Source of the DNA: Hyphomicrobiales bacterium
GTDB taxonomy: Bacteria > Pseudomonadota > Alphaproteobacteria > Rhizobiales > Rhizobiaceae
Assembly (NCBI GenBank): GCA_900469475.1
Contig: UBXG01000017.1
Location: forward strand, 62,001-126,000
Reading direction: 5' to 3'
Length of the DNA stretch: 64,000 nucleotides
Positions 15,446 to 24,638 of this stretch are shown here, piece by piece. The translations under genes were made by a program, and so were the position numbers. The notes beneath the pieces were generated by a model. It was not told the DNA's origin and made no database searches. It worked only from the letters and a program-made list of their open reading frames with translations. Position 1 is the first letter of the stretch; every line of letters starts with the position of its first letter.

Positions 15446-16780
15446 TTATTCCCAATCTTCGCGTTGCGGCTTCGGGCCGTTGCCCATGCGCCGCTCCAAT
15501 TCAGCCGCTTCGGTCTCTGTGAGTCGGACGTCGAGCGTCACCGTGCCATCCTCATTGTCCTCGCGGTTATCGACGATGGCGTGATTGTAAAGCCAGGGCA
15601 GCAGCGCCAGCTTTTCCACCGGCAGCGTAATCGTCGTTTCCGTCAGCACGCCGGAGAGACGCCGGCTGATTTCATCCATCAGACGATCAACGCCCTCGCC
15701 TGTTATCGCTGAGACGGCAATGACGTTTTCCGCGGTCGACGCCTTCTGGACGATGGCATCATGCGCTTCCGGTTCCAGGCGGTCGATCTTGTTCCAGACC
15801 TCAAGGATGCGCTCGGCGCCTTCGGCCTCGCCAATGCCAAGATCGCCAAGAATGCGCATGACGTCCGCGCTCTGGGCCTGATTGTCGTCATCCGAGAGAT
15901 CGCGGACATGCAGGATCAGGTCGGCTTCCAGCACCTCTTCCAGCGTTGCGCGAAACGCGGCCACCAGATGAGTCGGCAGGTCGGAGATGAAGCCAACAGT
16001 ATCTGAGAGAATGACCGTGCGGCCATGCGGCAGCTTCATGCGGCGCAGCGTCGGGTCGAGCGTCGCAAACAGCATGTCTTCCGCGAGCACGCCGGCGCCG
16101 GTAATGCGATTGAAGAGCGTCGACTTGCCGGCATTGGTATAGCCGACGAGAGCCACGATCGGATGCGGCACCTTCTTGCGTTTGGCGCGATGAAGCTGGC
16201 GGGTGCGAACCACCTGTTCGAGCTCGCGCTCGAGCCGGATGATCCGTTCCTGCAGCATGCGCCGGTCGGCTTCGATCTGGGTTTCACCCGGGCCGCCCAT
16301 GAAGCCGGCACCGCCGCGCTGGCGTTCAAGGTGGGTCCAGCTTCGAACCAATCGGCCCTTCTGGTAGTTCAGATGCGCAAGCTCGACCTGCAGCGTACCC
16401 TCCTTGGTGGAAGCGCGGCGGCCGAAGATTTCGAGAATGAGGCCGGTGCGGTCGATGACCTTGGCGTTCCATGCCTTTTCAAGATTGCGCTGCTGTACCG
16501 GCGTCAACGGATGATCGACGATGACGAGGCCGGCGTTGAACTCGTCGAGCAGCGCAAGGATTTCCTCGATCTTGCCAGTTCCGAGCAGCGTTGCCGGCCG
16601 CGGATCGTTGATGGGAACGATTGAGCCGTTGACGACATTTAGATCGATGGCCAGCGCAAGCCCCTTTGCCTCTTCCAGTCGGCTTTCGGGCGGGCGTGAA
16701 ACGGAGATGGCACTGTCGGCTTGAGCGGAACGCGCGGCGCGCGCCTGTTTCAGCACAGGCACGACGACAACAGCGCGCAT
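15446..16780 (-). CDS. hflX: GTPase HflX
   Basis: A 444-residue ribosome-associated GTPase that splits stalled or heat-damaged 70S ribosomes. The N-terminal half carries the HflX domain (GTGKIEEI, VDHPLTPVQQRNLE and the glycine-rich GGAGFMGGPGETQIEADRR). The GTPase domain shows G1 GYTNAGKST, G3 DTVGFI and G4 NKID. It follows hfq, the order also seen in enterobacteria. The reading frame stays open without a stop from the hfq stop codon (16859) to this ATG, encoding 26 residues with no ATG, GTG or TTG, so a non-standard earlier start cannot be excluded. A convergent mazG ends eight bases away. Confidence 0.93.
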   Translation of the reverse strand: MRAVVVVPVLKQARAARSAQADSAISVSRPPESRLEEAKGLALAIDLNVVNGSIVPINDPRPATLLGTGKIEEILALLDEFNAGLVIVDHPLTPVQQRNLEKAWNAKVIDRTGLILEIFGRRASTKEGTLQVELAHLNYQKGRLVRSWTHLERQRGGAGFMGGPGETQIEADRRMLQERIIRLERELEQVVRTRQLHRAKRKKVPHPIVALVGYTNAGKSTLFNRITGAGVLAEDMLFATLDPTLRRMKLPHGRTVILSDTVGFISDLPTHLVAAFRATLEEVLEADLILHVRDLSDDDNQAQSADVMRILGDLGIGEAEGAERILEVWNKIDRLEPEAHDAIVQKASTAENVIAVSAITGEGVDRLMDEISRRLSGVLTETTITLPVEKLALLPWLYNHAIVDNREDNEDGTVTLDVRLTETEAAELERRMGNGPKPQREDWE

Positions 16781-16858
16781 GTCATCCCGGTGTCTTACGG
16801 TCTCCGGGATGAGGGAATCATTTTTGGTATCGCGTGTCGTGATAACGGCAAGTCCCGG

Positions 16859-17101
16859 TTAAGATGCGGCTTCTTCGCTCTCGAACATCTGCATCGGCTG
16901 ACCCGGCATGATCGTCGAGATCGCATGCTTGTAGACGAGCTGCGAATGGCCATCGCGGCGGAGCAGGACGCAGAAATTGTCGAATGAGGTTACGACACCT
17001 GTGAGCTTCACGCCGTTAATCAAGAAAATTGTGAGTGAAATCTTTTGCTTGCGAACAGTATTGAGAAACAAGTCCTGCAAGTTCTGAGAACGTTCCGCCA
17101 T
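16859..17101 (-). CDS. hfq: RNA chaperone Hfq
   Basis: An 80-residue hexameric Sm-like protein that pairs small RNAs with their mRNA targets; in rhizobia it affects nitrogen fixation and stress genes. The Sm1 region ([20 protein letters not shown]) and the Sm2 YKHAIST motif with the conserved [10 protein letters not shown] strand are intact. As in other alphaproteobacteria the C-terminal tail is very short. A purine-rich AAAGAAAGAAG lies before the ATG. hflX follows on the same strand 78 bases downstream. Confidence 0.97.
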
Positions 17102-17208
17102 CGCGCCGCTTCTTTCTTTTTTGCCGACCTGAGCCGGTTGAATGTCATGGTATACAGAGGTCCCGGACGGGAGATACCCTCATTCTCTCCCCCCAGCGAA
17201 TGTTGGTA

Positions 17209-18072
17209 TCAAATCGCAGTCTTTTCCGCAACGTCGAAAAAGGCTTCACGAATTTTCTGTGACATGCTGCCCGGATGACCGTTCGCTATCGTCTCTCCAT
17301 CGATAGAAACGACCGGAAAACAGATACTTGTCGCCGCCGTGATGAAGACTTCGCGGGCCTTCATCATCTCTTCGATCGAGAAGAATCGCTCGACGATCGT
17401 CACGTCGAGCTTGGCTGCAACGTCCATCAGCGTCGTGCGGGTGATGCCGCGCAGGATGCCGTGTTCGGCCGGGCGGGTGACAAGATTCCCGTCGTGATCG
17501 ACGATCCAGACGTTGGTCGCCGCACCTTCCTTCACCATGCCATTGTGATCGATATAGATCGCCTCCTGCGCGCCGGCCTCCTTGGCCTGCTGACGGGCCA
17601 TCGCGTTCGGAAGCAGTCCGACCGACTTGATATCCACGCGATCCCAGCGGTTGTCGCGGACGGTGATCGCCTTGATGCCATTGGCGTTCTTCTTGGCGAT
17701 CACGGACTGATCGGTGCTCTTGGCGGTGACGACGATCGAGGATGGCGTGCCGGCCGGCGGAAAGACGTGATCGCGCCGGGCAACGCCGCGCGTCACCTGC
17801 AGATAGAATAGGCCGTTGCGGACATGATTGCGGCGCAAAGTCTCGCGAATCACCAGGATCAATGCCTGGCGCGTCATCGGCCAGGCGATCCGCAGCTCGC
17901 CCAACGAACGGTTGAGGCGATCGAGATGACGCGTCAGGTCGACGATCACGCCATGACGAACCTCGCACACCTCGTAGACGCCATCGGCGAACTGATAGCC
18001 GCGATCCTCGATATGCACCATGGCATCGCTGTGCTTGACATAGCGGCCGTTGACGTAAGCTATTCTCGGCAT
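17209..18072 (-). CDS. D-amino-acid transaminase (class IV PLP aminotransferase)
   Basis: A 287-residue PLP enzyme of the branched-chain/D-alanine aminotransferase fold. The PLP lysine is K149 in RVDIKSVGLLPN, and the glutamate that contacts the pyridine nitrogen is E182 in VKEGAATNVW. The start FADGVYEVCEV matches D-amino-acid transaminases, which interconvert D-alanine and D-glutamate for peptidoglycan. AGGGG precedes the ATG. It lies 49 bases downstream of ntrX on the same strand. Lyase members of the same fold (for example aminodeoxychorismate lyase) are less likely given the residue pattern. Confidence 0.87.
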   Translation of the reverse strand: MPRIAYVNGRYVKHSDAMVHIEDRGYQFADGVYEVCEVRHGVIVDLTRHLDRLNRSLGELRIAWPMTRQALILVIRETLRRNHVRNGLFYLQVTRGVARRDHVFPPAGTPSSIVVTAKSTDQSVIAKKNANGIKAITVRDNRWDRVDIKSVGLLPNAMARQQAKEAGAQEAIYIDHNGMVKEGAATNVWIVDHDGNLVTRPAEHGILRGITRTTLMDVAAKLDVTIVERFFSIEEMMKAREVFITAATSICFPVVSIDGETIANGHPGSMSQKIREAFFDVAEKTAI

Positions 18073-18121
18073 AGAAGCCCCTGATCCGAATTCTGTGATG
18101 TTCGAAATGTCGGGCGGCCGT

Positions 18122-19486
18122 TCAGACGCCCAACGACTTCAGCTTGCGATGGAGTGCCGAGCGTTCCATGCCGACAAATTCCGCCGTGCGCGAGATATTG
18201 CCGCCGAACCGGTTGATCTGAGCGATGAGATAATCGCGCTCGAACATTTCGCGGGCTTCGCGCAGCGGCAATGTCATGATGTGGTAATCATTCTTGGCGG
18301 AGACCTTCGGCAGCATGTCGCCGAGATCGGTCGGCAGCATTTCCGCCGTGATCGGCGTTTCTGCGCCGTCAGAGCGCGCCAGGATCATCAGCCGCTCGAT
18401 ATTGTTGCGCAGCTGGCGGATGTTGCCGGGCCAATCATGCGCCTGCAGCACGGCCATGGCGTCGTCACCGATGCGACGCGGCCGGATACCCGCCTGCTCC
18501 GAAATCTGGCGCATCAGCTGATCCACGAGGAAGGGAATATCCTCCCGGCGCTCGGCAAGAGCCGGGACGCGGACGGGCACGACAGCTAGGCGGTGATAGA
18601 GATCTTCGCGGAACAGACCCTCGGCAATGCGGCTCTCGAGATTGTAGGCCGTGGACGAGATGATGCGCACATCCACCTTCACCCGCTTGGAACCGCCAAC
18701 ACGCTCGAACTGCTGGTCAACGAGCACCCGCAGGATCTTGTTCTGCGTCTCGCGCGGCATTTCACCGACTTCGTCGAGATAGAGGATGCCGCGATGGGCC
18801 TCTTCCAGGGCACCGATCTTGCGCGCCTGCCCCGGCGAGCCTTCGGTGCCGAACAGGGCGATTTCCATGCGCTCCGGCGTGATTGTGGCGGCGTTCAGCG
18901 CCACGAAGGGGCCATTGGCGCGGGTCGATTTCTTGTGGATCATCCGGGCCACAAGCTCCTTGCCGGAGCCCGATGGACCGAAGATCATGATGCGGCTGTT
19001 GGTGGGAGAAACCTTGTCGATGGTCTGGCGCAGCTGCGACACGGCTACCGATGTGCCGATCAATTCAACGGCGTCGCCCGTGCGGCGCTTCAGCTCGGAG
19101 ACTTCGCGCTTCAACTTGGAATTTTCGAGCGCGCGCTCTGCAATCAGGATGAGGCGATCGGCCTTGAACGGCTTTTCGATAAAATCGAAAGCACCGCGCT
19201 TGATGGCGGACACGGCCGTCTCGATATTGCCATGACCGGAAATCATGACCACGGGCAGCTCCGGATGGCGCGCCTTGATCTCATCCAATAGCGCCAGACC
19301 GTCGAGCTTGCTGCCCTGCATCCAGATATCGAGGAAGATCAGCCGCGGCGCGCGATCGGAAATCGCGGCGAGCGCGCTGTCGCTGTCATGCGCAGTGCGA
19401 GTTTCGTGCCCCTCATCCGAAAGAATTCCCGAAACGATTTCGCGAATGTCTTCCTCGTCGTCGACTACGAGAATATCAGATGCCAT
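18122..19486 (-). CDS. ntrX: Nitrogen assimilation response regulator NtrX
   Basis: A 454-residue response regulator. Domains: receiver with phospho-acceptor D53 (residues 1-120), AAA+ domain with Walker A GPSGSGKE (170-177) and Walker B LYLDEVG, and a C-terminal Fis-type helix-turn-helix (GGNISRTAEFVGMERSALHRK). The L1 loop that in sigma54 activators reads GAFTGA is replaced here by TEGSPGQARKIGAL (about 214-227), so contact with sigma54 is doubtful. AAGGAAAG precedes the ATG at 19486, which lies 11 bases inside the end of ntrY. NtrYX regulates nitrogen and nitrate metabolism, envelope and respiratory genes in alphaproteobacteria. Confidence 0.95.
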   Translation of the reverse strand: MASDILVVDDEEDIREIVSGILSDEGHETRTAHDSDSALAAISDRAPRLIFLDIWMQGSKLDGLALLDEIKARHPELPVVMISGHGNIETAVSAIKRGAFDFIEKPFKADRLILIAERALENSKLKREVSELKRRTGDAVELIGTSVAVSQLRQTIDKVSPTNSRIMIFGPSGSGKELVARMIHKKSTRANGPFVALNAATITPERMEIALFGTEGSPGQARKIGALEEAHRGILYLDEVGEMPRETQNKILRVLVDQQFERVGGSKRVKVDVRIISSTAYNLESRIAEGLFREDLYHRLAVVPVRVPALAERREDIPFLVDQLMRQISEQAGIRPRRIGDDAMAVLQAHDWPGNIRQLRNNIERLMILARSDGAETPITAEMLPTDLGDMLPKVSAKNDYHIMTLPLREAREMFERDYLIAQINRFGGNISRTAEFVGMERSALHRKLKSLGV

Positions 19487-21755
19487 AGACGCTTTCCTTG
19501 TCATTTTCTGTATGGGCGACGGCGGCTTGCTCACGGCGCGGCAGATGCACGCGGATCATGGCCCCCCTGCCCTGGTCGAAATCGGCTGGCGCGTCGTGGA
19601 GTTCGATCTGCCCGCCATGGTCTTCAATGATCTTCTTGACGATGGCGAGGCCAAGGCCCGTGCCCTTCTCGCGCATCGTCATATAGGGTTCGAGAATGCT
19701 GTGCCGGTTTTCCACCGGCAGGCCGCGGCCATTGTCGATGACGTCGACAGTGAAGCGATCACGATCCGGATCGAGCGACGAGCGCACGAGGATCTTCGGC
19801 TGCTCGCGAGCCTGGTCGCTCGGTACGCCTTCGATTGCCTCGACGGCATTCTTGATGAGATTGCCGAAGGCCTGGCCGAGCATTCGCGCATCGAACATGC
19901 CCTCGAGCCGTTCGTCGCCCAGCTCACGCCCGAACTGGACATGTGTATTGCCCATTTCGCGCAGGAACACGGCGTCGCGCAGAATATCGCGCAGATCGGT
20001 CGGCTCCATGGTCGGCTTCGGCATGCGGGCGAAGGAGGAGAACTCGTCGACCATGCGGCCGATATCACCGACCTGCCGGATGATCGTATCCGTGCACTGG
20101 TCGAAGACAGGACGGTCGGCATCGGCGATGTTCTTGCCGAAACGGCGACGGATACGCTCGGCCGACAGCTGAATGGGCGTCAGCGGGTTCTTGATCTCAT
20201 GGGCAATGCGGCGGGCGACATCGGCCCAGGCGGTCGAGCGTTGCGCTATGACAAGATCGGTAATGTCATCGAGTGTGATGACATAGGACTCGTTGGCATC
20301 GCGCGATTCCTCACGCGTTACCTGAACGCTGAGCGTGCGTACCGTTCCGCCGCGAACAAGGCTGATCTGCTTGCGGAAATCGCTGCGATGGCGCGTGGTC
20401 GCTTCCGTCACGACTTGATCGACCTCTGGTGAGATATCAGACAGATTCTTGCCGATGAGCTCGTCGCTCTTGAGCGTCAGTAGATCTTCAGCCGAGGTAT
20501 TGACGATGGTGATGCGCCGATCGTGCTCGACACCGATCACGGCCGCCGTCACACCCGACAGCACGGCCTCGATGAAGCGGCGTCGGTCGTCTACCTCGTC
20601 CTTCGCTTCAAGGATTTCATCGCGCTGCGTGCGAATTTCCGAGATCATCTTGTTGAAGGTGCGCGACAGGCTGCCGACGTCGCCGTCAGCCGAGCGCACC
20701 GGCACCAGCACGTTCATGTTCCCCGAGGCAACGTTATCCGCAGCGCTGATAAGGAGACGGATGGGCCTGACGATACGATCGGCAATTGCGATGGCTGTCC
20801 AGATCGCCGCCAGAAGTACGATGAGAGCAAAGCCGATATAAAGAACGGCAAAAGCGATCTGGAGCGACATGCGCCCTTCTTCCATCGCCTTGTACTCGAC
20901 CGTATTGTCCTCCACCATCCGCATGGCATTCATGACGCGCGGGTCGACCGCCCGAACGGTGTAGAGAAACGCGCCGGGTATTTCATCGAGCTTGATGACA
21001 GCGCCAACAAGATTGGTCACGCCAGGCGGGATGAGAGTCGGTTGCCCGTTGGCCGAAGAATCAAGCGCGTCTTTTGGAATGGCCGGCAGCGGACGTTCGG
21101 TCTTGATCTCGGCCTGGACAATGGCGCTGCCGTCGCGGCGCACGAGAAATGCACCCAGCAAGCCGCGCCCGCGTGCCTGACGGGTCATCAAGTCGGCAAA
21201 GCCGGTGCGATCGAGATTGAAGAGCGAACGGTTGCGCTCCAGATCGTTTGCCATCGACACGGTCTGACCCTGCAGATAGCTCGCATTCTCCATCAGATAG
21301 GCTTGCGCGACGTTCTGGGAGGAGCTGATGATCTGCTGTGTGCGCACGCCGAACCAGCGATCCAGGCCGACATTGAGCGTCAGGCTGGCAACGATGGCAA
21401 CGAGAATGGCCGGTGTGATCGCGACGATCGAGAACAGAACGACGATGCGGATATGCAGGCGGGCTGCCGCGCGACCACGGCTGCGTGCCTTCATCAGGCG
21501 CGCCACTTCGCGGGCGATCAGAGCGATCAGACCCAGGACGAAAAGTCCGTTGATAACGACCGAGGTGAAAACGACGGATGATGTCGGGGCGACTGGCGTC
21601 AGCCCGAGAAGCATCAGCAAGGTCGCGATGGCGCACAAAAGCGCGCCGCCGGCCAGGATCAGACCAGGTAGGGCAAAGGAAGCACGACGATCCGTCACCT
21701 TGACAACCGTCTCGTCGCTCGCCGCCGGCGACACCGCGTCCTGTATCATTCCCAT
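19476..21755 (-). CDS. ntrY: Sensor histidine kinase NtrY
   Basis: A 759-residue inner-membrane kinase paired with NtrX. It has membrane helices near residues 26-50, 60-82 and 103-125, an extracytoplasmic region to about 295, a further helix (about 298-320), a HAMP domain (322-375) and a PAS domain (390-500). These are followed by the HisKA domain with H519 in RRIAHEIKNPL, then the ATPase domain with the N box (NLIKNAVEAIEG) and GTGLGLAIVKKII. The ATG at 21755 follows GTGGAG; an in-frame start at 21806 would add 17 residues without a ribosome site. A 277-base gap separates it from ntrC, so it may have its own promoter. Confidence 0.94.
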   Translation of the reverse strand: MGMIQDAVSPAASDETVVKVTDRRASFALPGLILAGGALLCAIATLLMLLGLTPVAPTSSVVFTSVVINGLFVLGLIALIAREVARLMKARSRGRAAARLHIRIVVLFSIVAITPAILVAIVASLTLNVGLDRWFGVRTQQIISSSQNVAQAYLMENASYLQGQTVSMANDLERNRSLFNLDRTGFADLMTRQARGRGLLGAFLVRRDGSAIVQAEIKTERPLPAIPKDALDSSANGQPTLIPPGVTNLVGAVIKLDEIPGAFLYTVRAVDPRVMNAMRMVEDNTVEYKAMEEGRMSLQIAFAVLYIGFALIVLLAAIWTAIAIADRIVRPIRLLISAADNVASGNMNVLVPVRSADGDVGSLSRTFNKMISEIRTQRDEILEAKDEVDDRRRFIEAVLSGVTAAVIGVEHDRRITIVNTSAEDLLTLKSDELIGKNLSDISPEVDQVVTEATTRHRSDFRKQISLVRGGTVRTLSVQVTREESRDANESYVITLDDITDLVIAQRSTAWADVARRIAHEIKNPLTPIQLSAERIRRRFGKNIADADRPVFDQCTDTIIRQVGDIGRMVDEFSSFARMPKPTMEPTDLRDILRDAVFLREMGNTHVQFGRELGDERLEGMFDARMLGQAFGNLIKNAVEAIEGVPSDQAREQPKILVRSSLDPDRDRFTVDVIDNGRGLPVENRHSILEPYMTMREKGTGLGLAIVKKIIEDHGGQIELHDAPADFDQGRGAMIRVHLPRREQAAVAHTENDKESVYGI

Positions 21756-21990
21756 CAATCTCCACGCCCGAGCGACGGTCGGCGCCCTGGTCAAATGCAC
21801 GGCCAATTACGACCTTCATGCGAGTGACAGGCAGAGGCGGGAACTGTCGTCCGGTTTCGCCAAGGAGCGAAACCCTTACTTCAGGTCATCATTGCAAATA
21901 GCTGAAAAATCAGACGAACTCTTGCCTTTGGGAGAGCTGGCCAGACGAATCGCCACTGCAAAAACGACGAATCAACTGCGTGACCTTTAA

Positions 21991-22020
21991 GCAACGCATT
22001 GTGGCGAAAATGCAACGCAT
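21991..22020. repeat. Direct repeat GCAACGCAT with 21-base period in the ntrC-ntrY gap
   Basis: GCAACGCAT occurs at 21991-21999 and again at 22012-22020, exactly 21 bases apart (two helical turns). The second copy also forms an inverted pair CAACGC (22013-22018) / GCGTTG (22027-22032). They lie directly after the ntrC stop codon and about 240-260 bases before the ntrY start, so they could be binding sites for a regulator or a weak terminator stem. Confidence 0.5.
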
Positions 22021-22032
22021 CGGCTCGCGTTG

Positions 22033-23484
22033 TCAAGCCGTTCGGGAACTTCTGTAAACCGAAACACCCAGTTCTCTGATCTTTTTGCGCAGCGTATTAC
22101 GGTTGAGACCCAAAAGATCGGCCGCCTTGATCTGATTACCGCGTGTCGCGGTCAGGGCGGCGAGAATCAGCGGATATTCCATCTCCGTCAATACGCGGTC
22201 GTAGAGACCCGGGGGCGGCAGGTTCTCGCCGAAACTGGCGAAATAGGTCCGCATATTCTCTTCCACCGCCTGCGCAATAGTCATGGAGCCGGTGCGGACC
22301 GGCCCTTTTTCGATCGGGCTGTCGGGCACGTCGGCGCGCAGCTCCGCGTCGATGATCTCCTTGGTGATGACATCCTGCGGATAAAGCGCCATCAGCCGGC
22401 GGATAAGATTTTCCAGCTCGCGGACGTTGCCTGGCCAGGGATAGGCCTTCATGAGTTCGAGCGCTTCCTGATCGAAACGCTTGGAACCCAGCCCCTCCTT
22501 CTCGGCCTGCTGGATGAAATGACGCACGAGATCCGGGATGTCCTCGGCGCGGTCGCGCAGCGGCGGCAGGCGCAGCGGCACGACGTTGAGGCGGTAATAG
22601 AGATCCTCGCGGAAGAGGCCCTGATTAATCGCCTGCTTCAGGTCCTTGTTGGTGGCGGCGACGATGCGGACATCGGTGCGGATCGGGGTGCGGCCGCCAA
22701 CGGTGGTATATTCGCCCTGCTGCAGCACGCGCAGCAGACGCGTCTGCGCATCCATCGGCATATCGCCGATTTCGTCGAGGAACAGCGTGCCGCCTTCGGC
22801 CTGTTCGAAACGTCCGGTCGAGCGGGTCTGCGCGCCAGTGAAGGCGCCCTTCTCGTGGCCGAACAGTTCGGATTCGATCAGGTCGCGCGGGATGGCGGCC
22901 ATGTTGATGGCCACAAAGGGACCGTTGCGGCGCTTGCCATAATCATGCAGGGCACGCGCCACCAGTTCCTTGCCGGTACCGGATTCGCCGGTGATCATCA
23001 ACGTGAGATCGGTCTGCATCAGACGCGCCAGCACGCGATAGATTTCCTGCATCGCGGCCGAACGCCCCACAAGCGGCATGCCGTCCTGCGTGTCGTCGTC
23101 GAGCTTTGCCGGCTTGCGCTTCGGTTCGGACAGGGCGCGGCCGACGATAGCGATCAGCTCGGTCAGATCGAAGGGCTTCGGGAGATAGTCGTAAGCGCCC
23201 TTCTCGGATGCCTTGATCGCCGTCATGAAGGTGTTCTGCGCACTCATGACCAGAACAGGCAGATCCGGTCTCGCCTTCTTGATGCGCGGCAACAGGTCGA
23301 ATGCGTTTTCATCGGGCATGACGACGTCGGTTACGACAAGGTCGCCTTCGCCGGCGGAGACCCAACGCCAGAGCGTGGCGGCGTTCGATGTGATGCGTAC
23401 ATCGTAACCCGCGCGGCTCAAAGCCTGGTTGAGCACGGTGCGGATGGCCGCATCGTCATCGGCGACAAGGATCGTGGCTGTCAT
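22033..23484 (-). CDS. ntrC: Nitrogen regulation protein NR(I), NtrC
   Basis: A 483-residue sigma54-dependent activator that switches on nitrogen-scavenging genes when phosphorylated by NtrB. The receiver domain has acceptor D53 in VVTDVVMPDEN. The AAA+ domain has Walker A GESGTGKE, the intact sigma54-contacting loop HEKGAFTGAQ and Walker B GTLFLDEIGDMP. The C-terminus is a Fis-type helix-turn-helix (GNQIKAADLLGLNRNTLRKKI). The ATG at 23484 overlaps the stop of ntrB in ATGA, indicating translational coupling. The start and all motifs match rhizobial NtrC. Confidence 0.97.
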   Translation of the reverse strand: MTATILVADDDAAIRTVLNQALSRAGYDVRITSNAATLWRWVSAGEGDLVVTDVVMPDENAFDLLPRIKKARPDLPVLVMSAQNTFMTAIKASEKGAYDYLPKPFDLTELIAIVGRALSEPKRKPAKLDDDTQDGMPLVGRSAAMQEIYRVLARLMQTDLTLMITGESGTGKELVARALHDYGKRRNGPFVAINMAAIPRDLIESELFGHEKGAFTGAQTRSTGRFEQAEGGTLFLDEIGDMPMDAQTRLLRVLQQGEYTTVGGRTPIRTDVRIVAATNKDLKQAINQGLFREDLYYRLNVVPLRLPPLRDRAEDIPDLVRHFIQQAEKEGLGSKRFDQEALELMKAYPWPGNVRELENLIRRLMALYPQDVITKEIIDAELRADVPDSPIEKGPVRTGSMTIAQAVEENMRTYFASFGENLPPPGLYDRVLTEMEYPLILAALTATRGNQIKAADLLGLNRNTLRKKIRELGVSVYRSSRTA

Positions 23485-24638
23485 CGAGTAGTCCCTGTAG
23501 AGTTCGGAAGTGGGGCATCTTCTGAGGTGATGCCTTTGGAGGCAGGCATCAAAACGCGGAAAGTGGTGCGATGGTTCTGGCTGTCGCATTCGACGATGCC
23601 GCCGTGGTCGCCGATGATCTTGGCGACCAGCGCAAGGCCGAGCCCGGTTCCGTTCGTCTTGGTCGTGATGAACGGATCGAAGAGATGCGGCACGAGATCG
23701 GCCGGCACGCCCGGGCCATTGTCGATGACGCAGAATTCCAACGGCAGCGAGATCTTCTCGCGCGTGCCGGCAACCGAGAGCCTGATGCCGGGACGATAGG
23801 CCGTCGTCAGCATGATCTCGCCATCCTGACGGTCGCCCACCGCTTCAGCGGCGTTCTTTACCAGATTGAGAAACACCTGCACGAGCTGGTCCCGGTTCGC
23901 GAAGACTGCCGGCAGCGAAGGGTCGTAATTCTCTGATATCTTGATGTTGCGGGCAAAGCCCGCCTTGGCGACGGCCTTCACATGATCGAGCACGGAGTGG
24001 ATGTTGACGGGGACGCGATCGACGGGCCGCTCGTCGGAGAAAACCTCCATGCGGTCGACCAGCGAGACGATACGGTCCGTCTCGTCGCAGATAAGGCGCG
24101 TCAGCGCGCGATCGTCGTCCTCGACCGACTGTTCCAGCAGCTGAGCTGCGCCGCGGATGCCCGACAGCGGATTCTTGATCTCATGCGCCAACATGGAGGC
24201 AAGGCCCGTGACCGAGCGGGCGGCGGCGCGATGCGTCAGCTGCCGGTCGATCTTGTCCGCCATGGAGCGTTCCTGGAACACCACCACCACGGAGCCGGGG
24301 TCGCTGGAAATCGGCGCAACATAGATATCCACCAGCTTGTCCTGTCCCAGGCGCGGCGAACTCAGATCGACGCGATATTCGTTGACCGGCGCGCGGCGCT
24401 CCCGCACCTGATCGATCAATGCCAGCAAGGGGCTGCCGAACGGAATAAACGTCGAAATCTTGTAGCGCGACAGATGCGAGGCGCTGGCGCCGAAGAAGGC
24501 CTCCGCCTCCCAGTTGGCGAAAGCAATCAAACCCGCCTCGTCGACCATGACGACGGGATTCTGGATTGCGTTGAGAACCGCCATGGCGACAGAGTTGGCC
24601 GCGGTATCACCGGCGCCGGAGCTGGATTTCGAGGTCAT
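23481..24638 (-). CDS. ntrB: Nitrogen regulation sensor kinase NR(II), NtrB
   Basis: A 385-residue soluble histidine kinase/phosphatase that controls NtrC in response to PII. A PAS domain (about 20-125) precedes the HisKA domain with H152 in SMLAHEIKNPLSG, then the N box (NLVKNAAEAV) and GTGLGLALVAKII of the ATPase domain. CAGGAGG lies six bases before the ATG at 24638. It is coupled by 4-base ATGA overlaps to dusB upstream and ntrC downstream. No membrane segment is seen, as expected for NtrB. Confidence 0.96.
   Translation of the reverse strand: MTSKSSSGAGDTAANSVAMAVLNAIQNPVVMVDEAGLIAFANWEAEAFFGASASHLSRYKISTFIPFGSPLLALIDQVRERRAPVNEYRVDLSSPRLGQDKLVDIYVAPISSDPGSVVVVFQERSMADKIDRQLTHRAAARSVTGLASMLAHEIKNPLSGIRGAAQLLEQSVEDDDRALTRLICDETDRIVSLVDRMEVFSDERPVDRVPVNIHSVLDHVKAVAKAGFARNIKISENYDPSLPAVFANRDQLVQVFLNLVKNAAEAVGDRQDGEIMLTTAYRPGIRLSVAGTREKISLPLEFCVIDNGPGVPADLVPHLFDPFITTKTNGTGLGLALVAKIIGDHGGIVECDSQNHRTTFRVLMPASKGITSEDAPLPNSTGTTR

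Noticed and set aside
22030..23799. A 589-codon open frame opposite ntrC and ntrB
   Set aside because: Antisense shadow of two well-identified genes; composition is that of reversed high-GC coding sequence.
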